From Pseudomonas sp. PSKL.D1 (GTDB taxonomy: Bacteria; Pseudomonadota; Gammaproteobacteria; Pseudomonadales; Pseudomonadaceae): a DNA stretch of 64,000 bases. The notes under the pieces are model-generated. The model was not told the DNA's origin, did no database searches, and was given only the letters and a program-made list of their open reading frames with translations. Below are positions 54,322 to 62,403 of this stretch, in pieces (position 1 is the first letter of the stretch; each line of letters starts with the position of its first letter). The stretch covers positions 5,008,001 to 5,072,000 of the forward strand of contig NZ_CP118607.1 of assembly GCF_028898945.1 (NCBI RefSeq), given 5' to 3'. The position numbers and the translations under genes were made by a program.

Positions 54322-57300
54322 TTGACCAATCTCAATCAACCGTCTTCGTTGCGTTCCGCTCCACCGGCCCCGGGCGCGCCCCTGCGCGGTTCGGTGAAGG
54401 GTGCATTGGCGCTGCTGGCCCTGATTTTGTTGGGCTTGCTGCTCTGGCAGCTGTTCGCCCAGTTCCGCCACACCCAGGCCGACCAGCGCGAACAGAGCCT
54501 GATGGCCACCGCAGAGCTGGCCGACCACCTGAGCCTGAACATGGCGCTTAAGGCCCAGCAAGCGCTCAACCTGGTCCAGCCCTACGTCAAACCGCCGACG
54601 CCCGACGCATTGCCCACCTTGCTGGCGACCCTGCGCGAACGCCTGCCCACCCTGCGGCACATCGCCTGGCTTGACCACTCCGGGCAACTGCGCAGCGACA
54701 GCCTGGCCAACAGCCCCGACCGCCAACTGATTGGCGAACTGCTCGAGCTGAACAAGGGCAATGGCTACTTTTTCGCCAATGCAGCGGACAACAACAGCAT
54801 CTACCTGCTGCTGCGCCAGACCAGCGAACAGGACCGTGGCTACTGGCTACTTCGCCTTTCCCCTGACTATTACCGCGAGCTGACCGTACACCTCGACGGC
54901 CCCGGCCACCCGCTTTGGCTGCTGGAAAACAGCCGCAGCGGCGATGTGCTGGAGCGCCATGGCCCCATGCCCACCAGTGACGAACCCCTGCAAAGCGTGA
55001 TGCTGGCGTTCATCGAGAACAGCACCTGGCAACTGCGTGGCCTGTTCGATGCCGGCATGGCCCGCCAGCAACTGCTGCCGGCGCTGCTGGGCAAATGCCT
55101 GCTGGCACTGTTCTGCGCCCTGTTGCCAGTGCTGGCGCTGATCAACATGCGCCGCCGCCAACGCGCCCTGCAGGAGGACCGCCGGCGCTATCACGAAATT
55201 TTCGAGGGCACCGGCGTGGCACTGTGCGTGCTCGACCTGTCCAGCCTGCCCGGCCAGCTCGACCGCTACCACCTGCGCAACCTGGCCGGGCTCAAGCAGA
55301 GCCTGGCTCTGGACCCAAGCCTGCGCCGCTCGCTGCTGCAGGAATTGAAGATCACCGAAATCAACCAGGTCGCACGCCAGCTGCTCAACGTGGATTGCCA
55401 CGAAGGCGCCTGGCAACGCCTGATCGACGGCAGCGGCGATGGCCGCGAGAGCGTTGGCATGCAGTTGATCGACGCACTGATCGAACAGCGCCCGTCCCTT
55501 GAGCTGGAAGTACGCCTGCCTGCGCCACTGGGTGGCGAACTGCACCTGTGGCTGATGGCCCGCCTGCCCCAGCAGCGCCGGGATTACCAGGCGGTAATCC
55601 TGAGCATCAGCGACATCACCAGCCGCAAGCAGGTTGAACTGTCACTGCTGGAGCGTGAGAGCTTCTGGTCGGACGTGGTGCGCACCGTGCCCGACCAGCT
55701 CTACGTGCAGGACGTGTTCAGCCAGCGCATGATTTTCAGCAACCGCCACCTCGGCCAGACGCTGGGCTACGACCGCAACGAGCTGGCGCACATGGGTGAC
55801 CGCTTCTGGGAATTGCTGCTGCACCCCGAAGATGCCACGCACTACCAGACCCTGCGCCAGCAGCAGCGCGACAACGGCCACAGCCAGTCGCTGCACACCC
55901 AACTGCGCTTCCGCCACCGGGACGGCGGCTGGCGTTGCTACGACATCCGCGAGCAAGTGTTGACCCGCGACAGCGAAGGCCTGGTCACCCGCATCATCGG
56001 TGTGGGCAAGGATGTGACCGTGCAGATCGAAGCCAGCCAGTCCCTGCGCGACAGCGAACAGCGTTACCGCATGCTCGCCGAGAGCATCAGCGACGTGATC
56101 TTCTCCACCGACAGCGGGCTGCAGCTCAACTACGTCAGCCCCTCGGTGCAGGCGGTGCTTGGCTACCCGGCGGAGTGGATTTTCGAAAACGGCTGGCAGT
56201 CGATCATCGCCAACCCGTCCCAGCTCACTGGCATTTACGGCCTGATGGAAAAGGTCAGCAAGGCCATGAGCGACAGTGAGCAACTGGCGCAACTGCGCAG
56301 CCAGTTGCCTACGCAACTGTTCCTGTTCGACTGCCTGCGCGCCGATGGCCGCAAAATCCCCATCGAACTGCGCCTGGTGCTGGTGTGGGACGACCACGAA
56401 CGCTTTGAAGGCGTGCTCGGCGTAGGCCGCGACATCAGCCAGCAACGCCGCGCGGAAAAAGACCTGCGCATGGCCGCCACGGTATTCGAGCACTCCACAT
56501 CGGCCATCCTCATCACCGACCCGGCCGGCTACATCGTGCAGGCCAACGAGGCCTTCAGCCGAGTCACCGGCTACGCCGTCAGCGATGTGCTCGACGAGTT
56601 GCCCGGCATGCTGGCCGTGGACGAACAGCAGGAAGGCCACCTGCGCTACGTGGTCAAGCAACTGCACCTGCGCGGCAGCTGGGAAGGTGAAATGTGGCTC
56701 AAGCGCCGCGACGGCGACCGCTACCCGGCGTGGGTAGGCATTACCGCCGTGCTGGACGATGAAGGCGACCTGGCCAGCTACGTGTGCTTCTTCACCGACA
56801 TCAGCGAGCGCAAGGCCAGCGAGCAACGCATCCACCGCCTGGCCTATTACGACGCCCTCACCCACCTGCCCAACCGCACGCTGTTCCAGGACCGCCTGCA
56901 CACCGCGCTGCAGCAGGCCGAGCGGCAAAAGGCCTGGGTGGTGCTGATGTTCCTTGACCTGGACCGCTTCAAGCCGATCAACGACTCGCTGGGCCACGCC
57001 GCCGGCGACCGCATGCTCAAGGACATGGCCCTGCGCCTGCTGGCCTGCGTGGACGACGACGACACGGTGGCGCGCATGGGTGGCGACGAATTCACCCTGC
57101 TGCTGCAACCGCGCGCCACCCGGGAAATGGCACTGAACCGCGCCATCCACGTGGCCGAGAACATCCTGGCCAGCCTGGTGCGGCCGTTTGTGCTGGAAAG
57201 CCGCGAGTTTTTCGTTACCGCCAGTATCGGCATCGCCCTCAGCCCGCAGGACGGCAGCGAGCTGAGCCAGCTGATGAAAAACGCCGACACCGCCATGTAC

Positions 57301-58152
57301 CACGCCAAGGAACGCGGCAAGAACAACTTCCAGTTCTACCAGGCCGAAATGAACGCCAGCGCCCTGGAGCGCCTGGAGCTTGAAAGCGACCTGCGCCACG
57401 CGCTGGAGCAGAACGAATTCATTCTTTACTACCAGCCGCAGTTCAGCGGCGACGGCATGCGCCTGACCGGCGCCGAAGCGTTGCTGCGCTGGCGCCACCC
57501 TACCCGTGGCCTGGTGCCGCCGGGCGACTTCATCCCGGTGATCGAAGAGCTCGGCCTGGTGGTGGATGTGGGCGACTGGGTGCTGCGCGAAGCCAGCCGC
57601 CAGCTCAAGGCCTGGCACAAGGCCAAGGTGCGCGTGCCTAAGGTATCGGTGAACATTTCGGCGCGGCAGTTCTCGGACGGCCAGCTGGGCAACCGTATTG
57701 CCGCCATTCTGGAAGAAAGCGGCCTGCCGCCGGCGTGCCTGGAGCTGGAGCTGACCGAAAGTATCCTTATGCGCGATGTGAACGAGGCGATGCAGATTCT
57801 CGACGGCCTGAAGGTGCTGGGCCTGAGCATCGCGGTTGACGACTTTGGCACGGGTTACTCGTCGCTCAACTACCTGAAGCAGTTCCCCATCGATGTGCTG
57901 AAGATCGACCGCACCTTCGTCGACGGCCTGCCCGAAGGCGAGCAGGACGCGCAGATTGCCCGGGCGATTATCGCCATGGCCCACAGCTTGAACCTGGCGG
58001 TAATTGCCGAGGGCGTCGAAACCCACGAACAACTGGAGTTCCTGCGCGAGCACGGTTGCGACGAGGTACAGGGCTACCTGTTCGGCCGCCCGATGCCCGC
58101 CAACCAGTTCGAAGCGCAGTTCAGCAACGAAACGCTGTTCATGTTCCAGTAA
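54322..58152 (+). CDS. Membrane-bound PAS-GGDEF-EAL cyclic-di-GMP protein
   Basis: 1276 residues from TTG 54322. Two membrane helices (about 27-47 and 258-275) flank a periplasmic sensor region. Then come PAS-like segments (about 290-420, 450-570, 575-710, 715-835). GGDEF domain (about 840-1005) has an intact MGGDEF; the inhibitory RxxD site is replaced by DDDD. EAL domain (about 1020-1265) has EALLRW, ELTESILM, DDFGTGYSSLNYL and KIDRTFV, so phosphodiesterase residues look intact. It could make or destroy c-di-GMP; in such dual proteins one activity often dominates. It is monocistronic. Confidence 0.93.
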   Translation: MTNLNQPSSLRSAPPAPGAPLRGSVKGALALLALILLGLLLWQLFAQFRHTQADQREQSLMATAELADHLSLNMALKAQQALNLVQPYVKPPTPDALPTLLATLRERLPTLRHIAWLDHSGQLRSDSLANSPDRQLIGELLELNKGNGYFFANAADNNSIYLLLRQTSEQDRGYWLLRLSPDYYRELTVHLDGPGHPLWLLENSRSGDVLERHGPMPTSDEPLQSVMLAFIENSTWQLRGLFDAGMARQQLLPALLGKCLLALFCALLPVLALINMRRRQRALQEDRRRYHEIFEGTGVALCVLDLSSLPGQLDRYHLRNLAGLKQSLALDPSLRRSLLQELKITEINQVARQLLNVDCHEGAWQRLIDGSGDGRESVGMQLIDALIEQRPSLELEVRLPAPLGGELHLWLMARLPQQRRDYQAVILSISDITSRKQVELSLLERESFWSDVVRTVPDQLYVQDVFSQRMIFSNRHLGQTLGYDRNELAHMGDRFWELLLHPEDATHYQTLRQQQRDNGHSQSLHTQLRFRHRDGGWRCYDIREQVLTRDSEGLVTRIIGVGKDVTVQIEASQSLRDSEQRYRMLAESISDVIFSTDSGLQLNYVSPSVQAVLGYPAEWIFENGWQSIIANPSQLTGIYGLMEKVSKAMSDSEQLAQLRSQLPTQLFLFDCLRADGRKIPIELRLVLVWDDHERFEGVLGVGRDISQQRRAEKDLRMAATVFEHSTSAILITDPAGYIVQANEAFSRVTGYAVSDVLDELPGMLAVDEQQEGHLRYVVKQLHLRGSWEGEMWLKRRDGDRYPAWVGITAVLDDEGDLASYVCFFTDISERKASEQRIHRLAYYDALTHLPNRTLFQDRLHTALQQAERQKAWVVLMFLDLDRFKPINDSLGHAAGDRMLKDMALRLLACVDDDDTVARMGGDEFTLLLQPRATREMALNRAIHVAENILASLVRPFVLESREFFVTASIGIALSPQDGSELSQLMKNADTAMYHAKERGKNNFQFYQAEMNASALERLELESDLRHALEQNEFILYYQPQFSGDGMRLTGAEALLRWRHPTRGLVPPGDFIPVIEELGLVVDVGDWVLREASRQLKAWHKAKVRVPKVSVNISARQFSDGQLGNRIAAILEESGLPPACLELELTESILMRDVNEAMQILDGLKVLGLSIAVDDFGTGYSSLNYLKQFPIDVLKIDRTFVDGLPEGEQDAQIARAIIAMAHSLNLAVIAEGVETHEQLEFLREHGCDEVQGYLFGRPMPANQFEAQFSNETLFMFQ

Positions 58153-58513
58153 CTGCTTGTGGGAACAACTGCCTTGAGCTGCCACCACAAGTTCAGTGCT
58201 CACCTCAAGGCATGCGCAAACCCTGTGGGAGCGGCCTTGTGTCGCGAAAGGGCTGCACAGCAGCCCCAGCAACATTGGCTGCAAAGCTGAAATCCTGGGG
58301 CTGCTACGCAGCCCTTTCGCGACACAAGGCCGCTCCCACACACAGCGCGTAAAAGCGGACTTTTGAGTCAACTCCCGCACGCATCCAGCCCAGTCGCCAC
58401 GCGGGATACATCATGAAAGCCATTGGTCCGCGACTTGATGCCACTTCATATGCCATGCGCGGATCAATCGGTTAGAATGCCCCCCCAATTCAGCCCGATC
58501 CTTGAGGACCGCC
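58153..58513. other. Gap between the GGDEF-EAL gene and glyA
   Basis: Contains the REPIN at 58224-58340 and, near the right end, TAGAAT at 58473-58478, a plausible -10 of glyA 35 nt before its ATG. No glycine-riboswitch-like tandem structure and no other gene were seen. Confidence 0.6.
58224..58340. repeat. REPIN, type A
   Basis: Arms tgtgggagcggccttgtgtc and gacacaaggccgctcccaca extended by cgcgaaagggctg / cagccctttcgcg. Confidence 0.93.
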
Positions 58514-59767
58514 ATGTTCAGCCGTGATTTGACTATTGCCAAGTACGACGCCGAGCTCTTCGAAGCCATGCAGCAAGAAGCTCTGCGCCAGGAAGAGCAT
58601 ATCGAGCTGATCGCTTCTGAAAACTACACTAGCCCTGCCGTCATGGAAGCCCAAGGCTCCGTGCTGACCAACAAGTACGCCGAAGGCTACCCGGGCAAGC
58701 GCTACTACGGTGGTTGCGAGTACGTCGACATCGTTGAGCAACTGGCCATCGACCGCGCCAAAGAGCTGTTCGGCGCCGACTACGCCAACGTTCAGCCGCA
58801 CGCTGGCTCCCAGGCCAACGCTGCTGTTTACCTGGCCCTGCTGTCGGCCGGTGACACCATCCTGGGCATGAGCCTGGCCCACGGTGGCCACCTCACCCAC
58901 GGTGCCAGCGTTTCGTCCTCGGGCAAGCTGTACAACGCCATCCAGTACGGCATCGACGCCAACGGCCTGATCGACTACGACGAAGTCGAGCGCCTGGCTG
59001 TCGAGCACAAGCCAAAAATGATCGTTGCCGGCTTCTCGGCCTACTCGCAAGTGCTGGACTTCGCCCGCTTCCGCGCCATCGCCGACAAGGTAGGCGCCTA
59101 CCTGTTCGTCGACATGGCCCACGTTGCCGGCCTGGTTGCCGCTGGCGTGTACCCGAACCCGGTGCCGTTCGCCGACGTGGTCACCACCACCACCCACAAG
59201 ACCCTGCGTGGTCCACGTGGCGGCCTGATCCTGGCTCGCGCCAACGCCGACATCGAGAAGAAGCTGAACTCCGCCGTGTTCCCGGGCGCCCAAGGTGGCC
59301 CGCTGGAGCACGTCATCGCCGCCAAGGCCATCTGCTTCAAAGAGGCCCTGCAGCCTGAGTTCAAGGCTTACCAGCAACAAGTGGTGAAAAACGCCCAGGC
59401 CATGGCCAGCGTGTTCATCGAGCGTGGTTTCGACGTGGTTTCCGGCGGTACTCAAAACCACCTGTTCCTGCTGTCGCTGATCAAGCAGGAAATCTCCGGT
59501 AAGGACGCTGACGCTGCCCTGGGCAAAGCCTTCATCACCGTCAACAAAAACTCCGTGCCGAACGACCCACGTTCCCCGTTCGTTACCTCGGGCCTGCGTT
59601 TCGGCACCCCAGCCGTTACCACCCGCGGCTTCAAAGAAGCCGAGTGCAAGGAACTGGCCGGCTGGATCTGCGACATCCTGGCAGACCTGAACAACGAAGC
59701 GGTGATCGACGCCGTACGTGAGAAGGTCAAGGCCATCTGCAAGAAGCTGCCGGTTTACGGCAACTGA
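58514..59767 (+). CDS. glyA: Serine hydroxymethyltransferase
   Basis: 417 residues from ATG 58514 ([22 protein letters not shown]), with TTGAGGA upstream; four more codons upstream are possible but non-conserved. The PLP enzyme interconverts serine and glycine, supplying methylene-THF. Motifs: [51 protein letters not shown] (about 200-212) and the PLP-Lys site [15 protein letters not shown] (about 222-236). A strong terminator follows. Confidence 0.97.
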   Translation: MFSRDLTIAKYDAELFEAMQQEALRQEEHIELIASENYTSPAVMEAQGSVLTNKYAEGYPGKRYYGGCEYVDIVEQLAIDRAKELFGADYANVQPHAGSQANAAVYLALLSAGDTILGMSLAHGGHLTHGASVSSSGKLYNAIQYGIDANGLIDYDEVERLAVEHKPKMIVAGFSAYSQVLDFARFRAIADKVGAYLFVDMAHVAGLVAAGVYPNPVPFADVVTTTTHKTLRGPRGGLILARANADIEKKLNSAVFPGAQGGPLEHVIAAKAICFKEALQPEFKAYQQQVVKNAQAMASVFIERGFDVVSGGTQNHLFLLSLIKQEISGKDADAALGKAFITVNKNSVPNDPRSPFVTSGLRFGTPAVTTRGFKEAECKELAGWICDILADLNNEAVIDAVREKVKAICKKLPVYGN

Positions 59768-59786
59768 TTGCTGATTGCTTGATGTG

Positions 59787-59815
59787 AAAAAGCCCGGCCC
59801 AGTGCCGGGCTTTTT
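59787..59815 (+). terminator. Rho-independent terminator after glyA
   Basis: aaaaagcccggc / gccgggcttttt stem with a 5-nt loop and five T residues (59811-59815). Confidence 0.93.
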
Positions 59816-59865
59816 CATTCTTTGAGTACACTGCCCGCTTTGCGCGCGCCAGCACAGGCCTCCTC

Positions 59866-60822
59866 GTGACCAGAGAACAACTCGAAACCCACCAGACCTC
59901 CATCTACTTTGCCGCCGTGCTCGCGGCCATGGCCTTCGGCCTGCTGGCTACAGACACCGCACGCCATCTGCAAGCCTTGGTCACCCCCGCCATTGCCGTG
60001 CTGATGTACGCGATGTTTCTGCAAATCCCCTTCCTCGACCTGCGCCAAGGCCTGGGCAACCGCCGCTTCATGGGTGCGCTGCTGCTCGCCAACTTCGTGC
60101 TGGTGCCACTGCTGGTATGGTTGGGCACACGTGGCCTGGTCGACCACCCAGCCATCTTGATCGGCGCCTTGCTGGTGCTGCTGACCCCGTGCATCGACTA
60201 CGTCGTGGTGTTCACCCATCTCGGCAAAGGCGACGCCCGCCTCACCCTCGCTGCAACGCCCGTGCTGCTGTTGGTGCAGTTGATGCTGTTGCCGGTTTAC
60301 CTGGCTGTAATGCTGGGCAACAACAGCGAAGTGACCCTCTCGATTGCCCCCTTTGTGGAAGCGTTCGTGCTGCTGATTGTATTGCCGATGATCCTGGCCG
60401 TGCTCACCAGCGCCAGCGCTCGCCGCTCGCTTGCCGCAGCTGCCTGGAACGATGCCTGGGCATGGATGCCGGTACCCGCGATGGCCTTGGTGCTGGTGGC
60501 CGTGATTGGCTCGCAGATTGCCGTGGTGCTGCGCGACTTCGACCGCTTGCTGCCGGTGGTCCCGGTGTACCTCGGCTTCATGCTGCTGGCGCCGGTGCTG
60601 GGCTTGGTATCGGCAAAGCTGTTCCGCTTGCCGGTGGCCGAAGCCCGCTCGGTTACATTCAGCGCGGCAACGCGGAACTCGCTGGTGGTATTACCCTTGG
60701 CGCTAGCCCTACCGGAAGACCTGCGCGGTTTGGCTGCAGCTGCCGTTATTACACAAACGTTGGTCGAGCTAGTGAGTGAATTGATCTACGTGCGCCTGGT
60801 GCCAACCCTGATTCGGACGTGA
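59866..60822 (+). CDS. SBF/ACR3-like transporter (possible arsenite efflux)
   Basis: 318 residues from GTG 59866. About ten membrane segments. PF01758-type pattern: LVTPAIAVLMYAMFLQIPFLDLRQGLGNRRFM, then LLTPCIDYVVVFTHLGKGDARLTLAATP, where the Cys of TPCIDYV corresponds to the essential membrane Cys of ACR3 arsenite pumps. It ends LVELVSELIYVRLVPTLIRT. Related proteins are annotated as arsenic resistance or bile acid:Na+ symporters. An arsR-arsC cluster lacking its own pump lies 600 nt away, so it might supply the efflux step, but it has its own start region after the glyA terminator. Confidence 0.75.
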   Translation: MTREQLETHQTSIYFAAVLAAMAFGLLATDTARHLQALVTPAIAVLMYAMFLQIPFLDLRQGLGNRRFMGALLLANFVLVPLLVWLGTRGLVDHPAILIGALLVLLTPCIDYVVVFTHLGKGDARLTLAATPVLLLVQLMLLPVYLAVMLGNNSEVTLSIAPFVEAFVLLIVLPMILAVLTSASARRSLAAAAWNDAWAWMPVPAMALVLVAVIGSQIAVVLRDFDRLLPVVPVYLGFMLLAPVLGLVSAKLFRLPVAEARSVTFSAATRNSLVVLPLALALPEDLRGLAAAAVITQTLVELVSELIYVRLVPTLIRT

Positions 60823-60838
60823 TCCCTGCACGGTCGAG

Positions 60839-60881
60839 GTAGGAGCGGCTTCAGCCGCGAATGGGCTGCAAAGCAGCCCCA
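60839..60881. repeat. Single REP element, type B
   Basis: gtaggagcggcttcagccgcgaa followed by a gggctgcaaagcagccc hairpin, just after the SBF transporter gene. No inverted partner. Confidence 0.78.
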
Positions 60882-60884
60882 GCC

Positions 60885-61226
60885 CTACCCCGCCACCCGC
60901 AAATTATCCACATCCATCACCCGGCCAATATCAGCCGCAACGCCGGCAATTGCCCGGCACACGTTCATTGTTGCCAAGTCCGCATCAGCGCCCCGCTCAA
61001 CCTGACAGCTATGCAGCCCTGTGGCACAGGTCACCACGTCACCCTTCAGCTGCAAACCAAGCACAGCCACCAACCGCATCGCATCGGCCCCATCGACGAT
61101 AGGGTCCCACGCAAGCCATGCCACACAGTCCCCGAAGTCCCGGTAATAGCCAGCCGCCCCACCCTGGTAAACCAGCTCAATTCCAATGGACTTGGCCGAG
61201 AGCTCAATCAACTCGTTGTCTGTCAC
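60885..61226 (-). CDS. Phage-type hypothetical protein (ABA-sandwich-like)
   Basis: 113 residues from GTG 61226 (fMet-TDNELIELSAKSIGIELVYQ); GTG 61238 is an alternative, with GGGGAG upstream. The order of an N-terminal helix (ELIELSAKSIGIEL), an aromatic segment (WLAWDPIVDGADAMRLVAVLGL) and a strand segment followed by ATMNVCRAIAGVAADIG resembles small phage proteins of the ABA-sandwich type often found singly in Pseudomonas chromosomes. No other phage genes are nearby. The function is unknown. Confidence 0.6.
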   Translation of the reverse strand: MTDNELIELSAKSIGIELVYQGGAAGYYRDFGDCVAWLAWDPIVDGADAMRLVAVLGLQLKGDVVTCATGLHSCQVERGADADLATMNVCRAIAGVAADIGRVMDVDNLRVAG

Positions 61227-61371
61227 GCTGCCCACCACTCCCCAAGGCCCCAGCCCAAATAGCCATCAGATGGCTATCAACCGCGCGATTCTGTCAAACA
61301 ACCTTGTTCCCAGCCAGTACCGGCTGGAAGGATCCCACGCCGACAACCAGCGCTTCACAAACTTCATTGAT

Positions 61372-61391
61372 ATATGCGCAAATCCGTATAT
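61372..61391 (+). promoter_or_regulatory. Candidate ArsR operator
   Basis: atatgcg (61372-61378), 6-nt spacer, cgtatat (61385-61391): near-perfect 7-bp inverted repeat in the AT-rich stretch just before arsR, where ArsR autorepressors bind. Confidence 0.45.
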
Positions 61392-61418
61392 TCAAATTTA
61401 CACATGCGAAGCCAGCCC

Positions 61419-61769
61419 ATGCCCCTTTCTCCTCCCGTAGTTTTCAAATGCCTGGGCGACGAAACCCGAGCCCGGATCATGCTGATGCTGTTTGCAGAAG
61501 GAGAACTGTGCGTATGCGAACTCATCTGGGCGCTGGATGACAATCAGCCGAAAGTCTCCCGCCACCTCGCCCAACTGCGGACGAGCGGCCTGCTGGAAGA
61601 CCGACGCCAAGGCCAGTGGATTTACTACCGCCTTCACCCTCAACTGCCCGAGTGGGTCAACGGCGTGCTCCAGGTGACCCTGGAAGCGCATCGCGACTGG
61701 CTGGAAGGCGACAAGGTTCGCCTTGCCGCCATGGAAGGCCGCCCCGTTCGCCAAGTGGCGTGCTGTTGA
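61419..61769 (+). CDS. arsR: ArsR/SmtB-family metalloregulator
   Basis: 116 residues from ATG 61419 (MPLSPPVVFKCLGDETRARI); ATGs at 61404 and 61374 are in frame but lie in or near the putative operator. Winged HTH. The helix-3 metal site ELCVCEL has the two Cys that bind As(III)/Sb(III). DDNQPKVSRHLAQLRTSGLLEDRRQGQWIYYRL is the recognition helix and wing. The extra C-terminal CC may also bind metal. It represses the ars genes until arsenite binds. It is followed by arsC after 35 nt, with no arsB between. Confidence 0.93.
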   Translation: MPLSPPVVFKCLGDETRARIMLMLFAEGELCVCELIWALDDNQPKVSRHLAQLRTSGLLEDRRQGQWIYYRLHPQLPEWVNGVLQVTLEAHRDWLEGDKVRLAAMEGRPVRQVACC

Positions 61770-61804
61770 AACGCCTCCACTCGCCCGCACTCCAGGAGCC
61801 CCCA

Positions 61805-62275
61805 ATGAAAGTACTGTTCATGTGCACCGCCAACAGCTGCCGCAGCGTGTTGTCCGAAGGCTTGTTCAACCAAATGGCACCCGAGGGGATGATTGCCGTG
61901 AGTTCCGGCAGCCACCCAAGCGGCCGCCTGAACCCATGTGCCATCAGCACCTTGCAAAGCCTTGGCGTGGAAACATCCAGGCTCTACAGCAAAGGCTCCG
62001 ACAGCTTCCAGAACGACCCGCCAGACATCGTGATCACCGTGTGCGACAACGCCAACGGCGAGCCCTGCCCCGTGTACTTCGGGCCCGCCGTCAAGAGCCA
62101 CTGGGGCCTGCCCGACCCTTCGGACGTTCAAGGCAGTGATGAAGAAGTGCAAGCCGCCTTCGACGCCACCGTGGCTCACATCCGGCAACGCCTCAGCGCC
62201 TTCTTCGCCCTCAACCACAGCGCCATTGCCGCCGCAGAGCTCAAGCATGCGCTGGACCGGATTGGAGCCATTTGA
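61805..62275 (+). CDS. arsC: Arsenate reductase, low-molecular-weight phosphatase type
   Basis: 156 residues. The P-loop CTANSCRS (CX5R, about residues 8-15) follows VLFM, as in thiol-dependent ArsC/LMW protein tyrosine phosphatases. Further Cys lie in VITVCDNANGEPCPVYFGPA (about 79 and 87), placed like the relay Cys of this class, and WGLPDPSDVQGSDEEVQAAF holds the Asp general acid. It reduces arsenate to arsenite for export. CAGGAG lies upstream. Its stop overlaps the ATG of the arsH remnant. Confidence 0.95.
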   Translation: MKVLFMCTANSCRSVLSEGLFNQMAPEGMIAVSSGSHPSGRLNPCAISTLQSLGVETSRLYSKGSDSFQNDPPDIVITVCDNANGEPCPVYFGPAVKSHWGLPDPSDVQGSDEEVQAAFDATVAHIRQRLSAFFALNHSAIAAAELKHALDRIGAI

Positions 62276-62403
62276 TGATCGACTTCACTCAGAAAACACC
62301 GCAAAACCTCCCCAACCTGGACCTGCCCCTGTTCGACGCCCCCACTGATGCCAAGCTCCCACAAAGCACCGCCAATGAGTTTGCCGGCGTATTAGCCAGT
62401 TAG
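62275..62403 (+). pseudogene. arsH: Truncated arsH (N-terminal remnant)
   Basis: ATG 62275 overlaps the arsC stop (ATGA). The frame encodes 42 residues: MIDFTQKTPQNLPNLDLPLF then DAPTDAKLPQSTANEFAGVLAS. The NLPNLDxxLFDAPxxxKL pattern resembles the N-terminal arm of ArsH, the NADPH:FMN reductase that detoxifies organoarsenicals, normally about 230 residues. The flavodoxin core that should follow (RILLLYGSxRxRS) is absent; instead the stop comes and the 3' end of a siderophore receptor begins. I infer a deletion that removed arsH after about codon 30. Confidence 0.6.

Noticed and set aside
55642..58380. 912-codon open frame on the minus strand
   Set aside because: Fully antisense to the PAS-GGDEF-EAL gene, no recognisable domain, His/Gln/Val-rich composition typical of GC-skewed codon shadows.
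58341..58513. Glycine riboswitch before glyA
   Set aside because: No tandem aptamer-like pairing or conserved core visible; only a -10-like TAGAAT and a Shine-Dalgarno.
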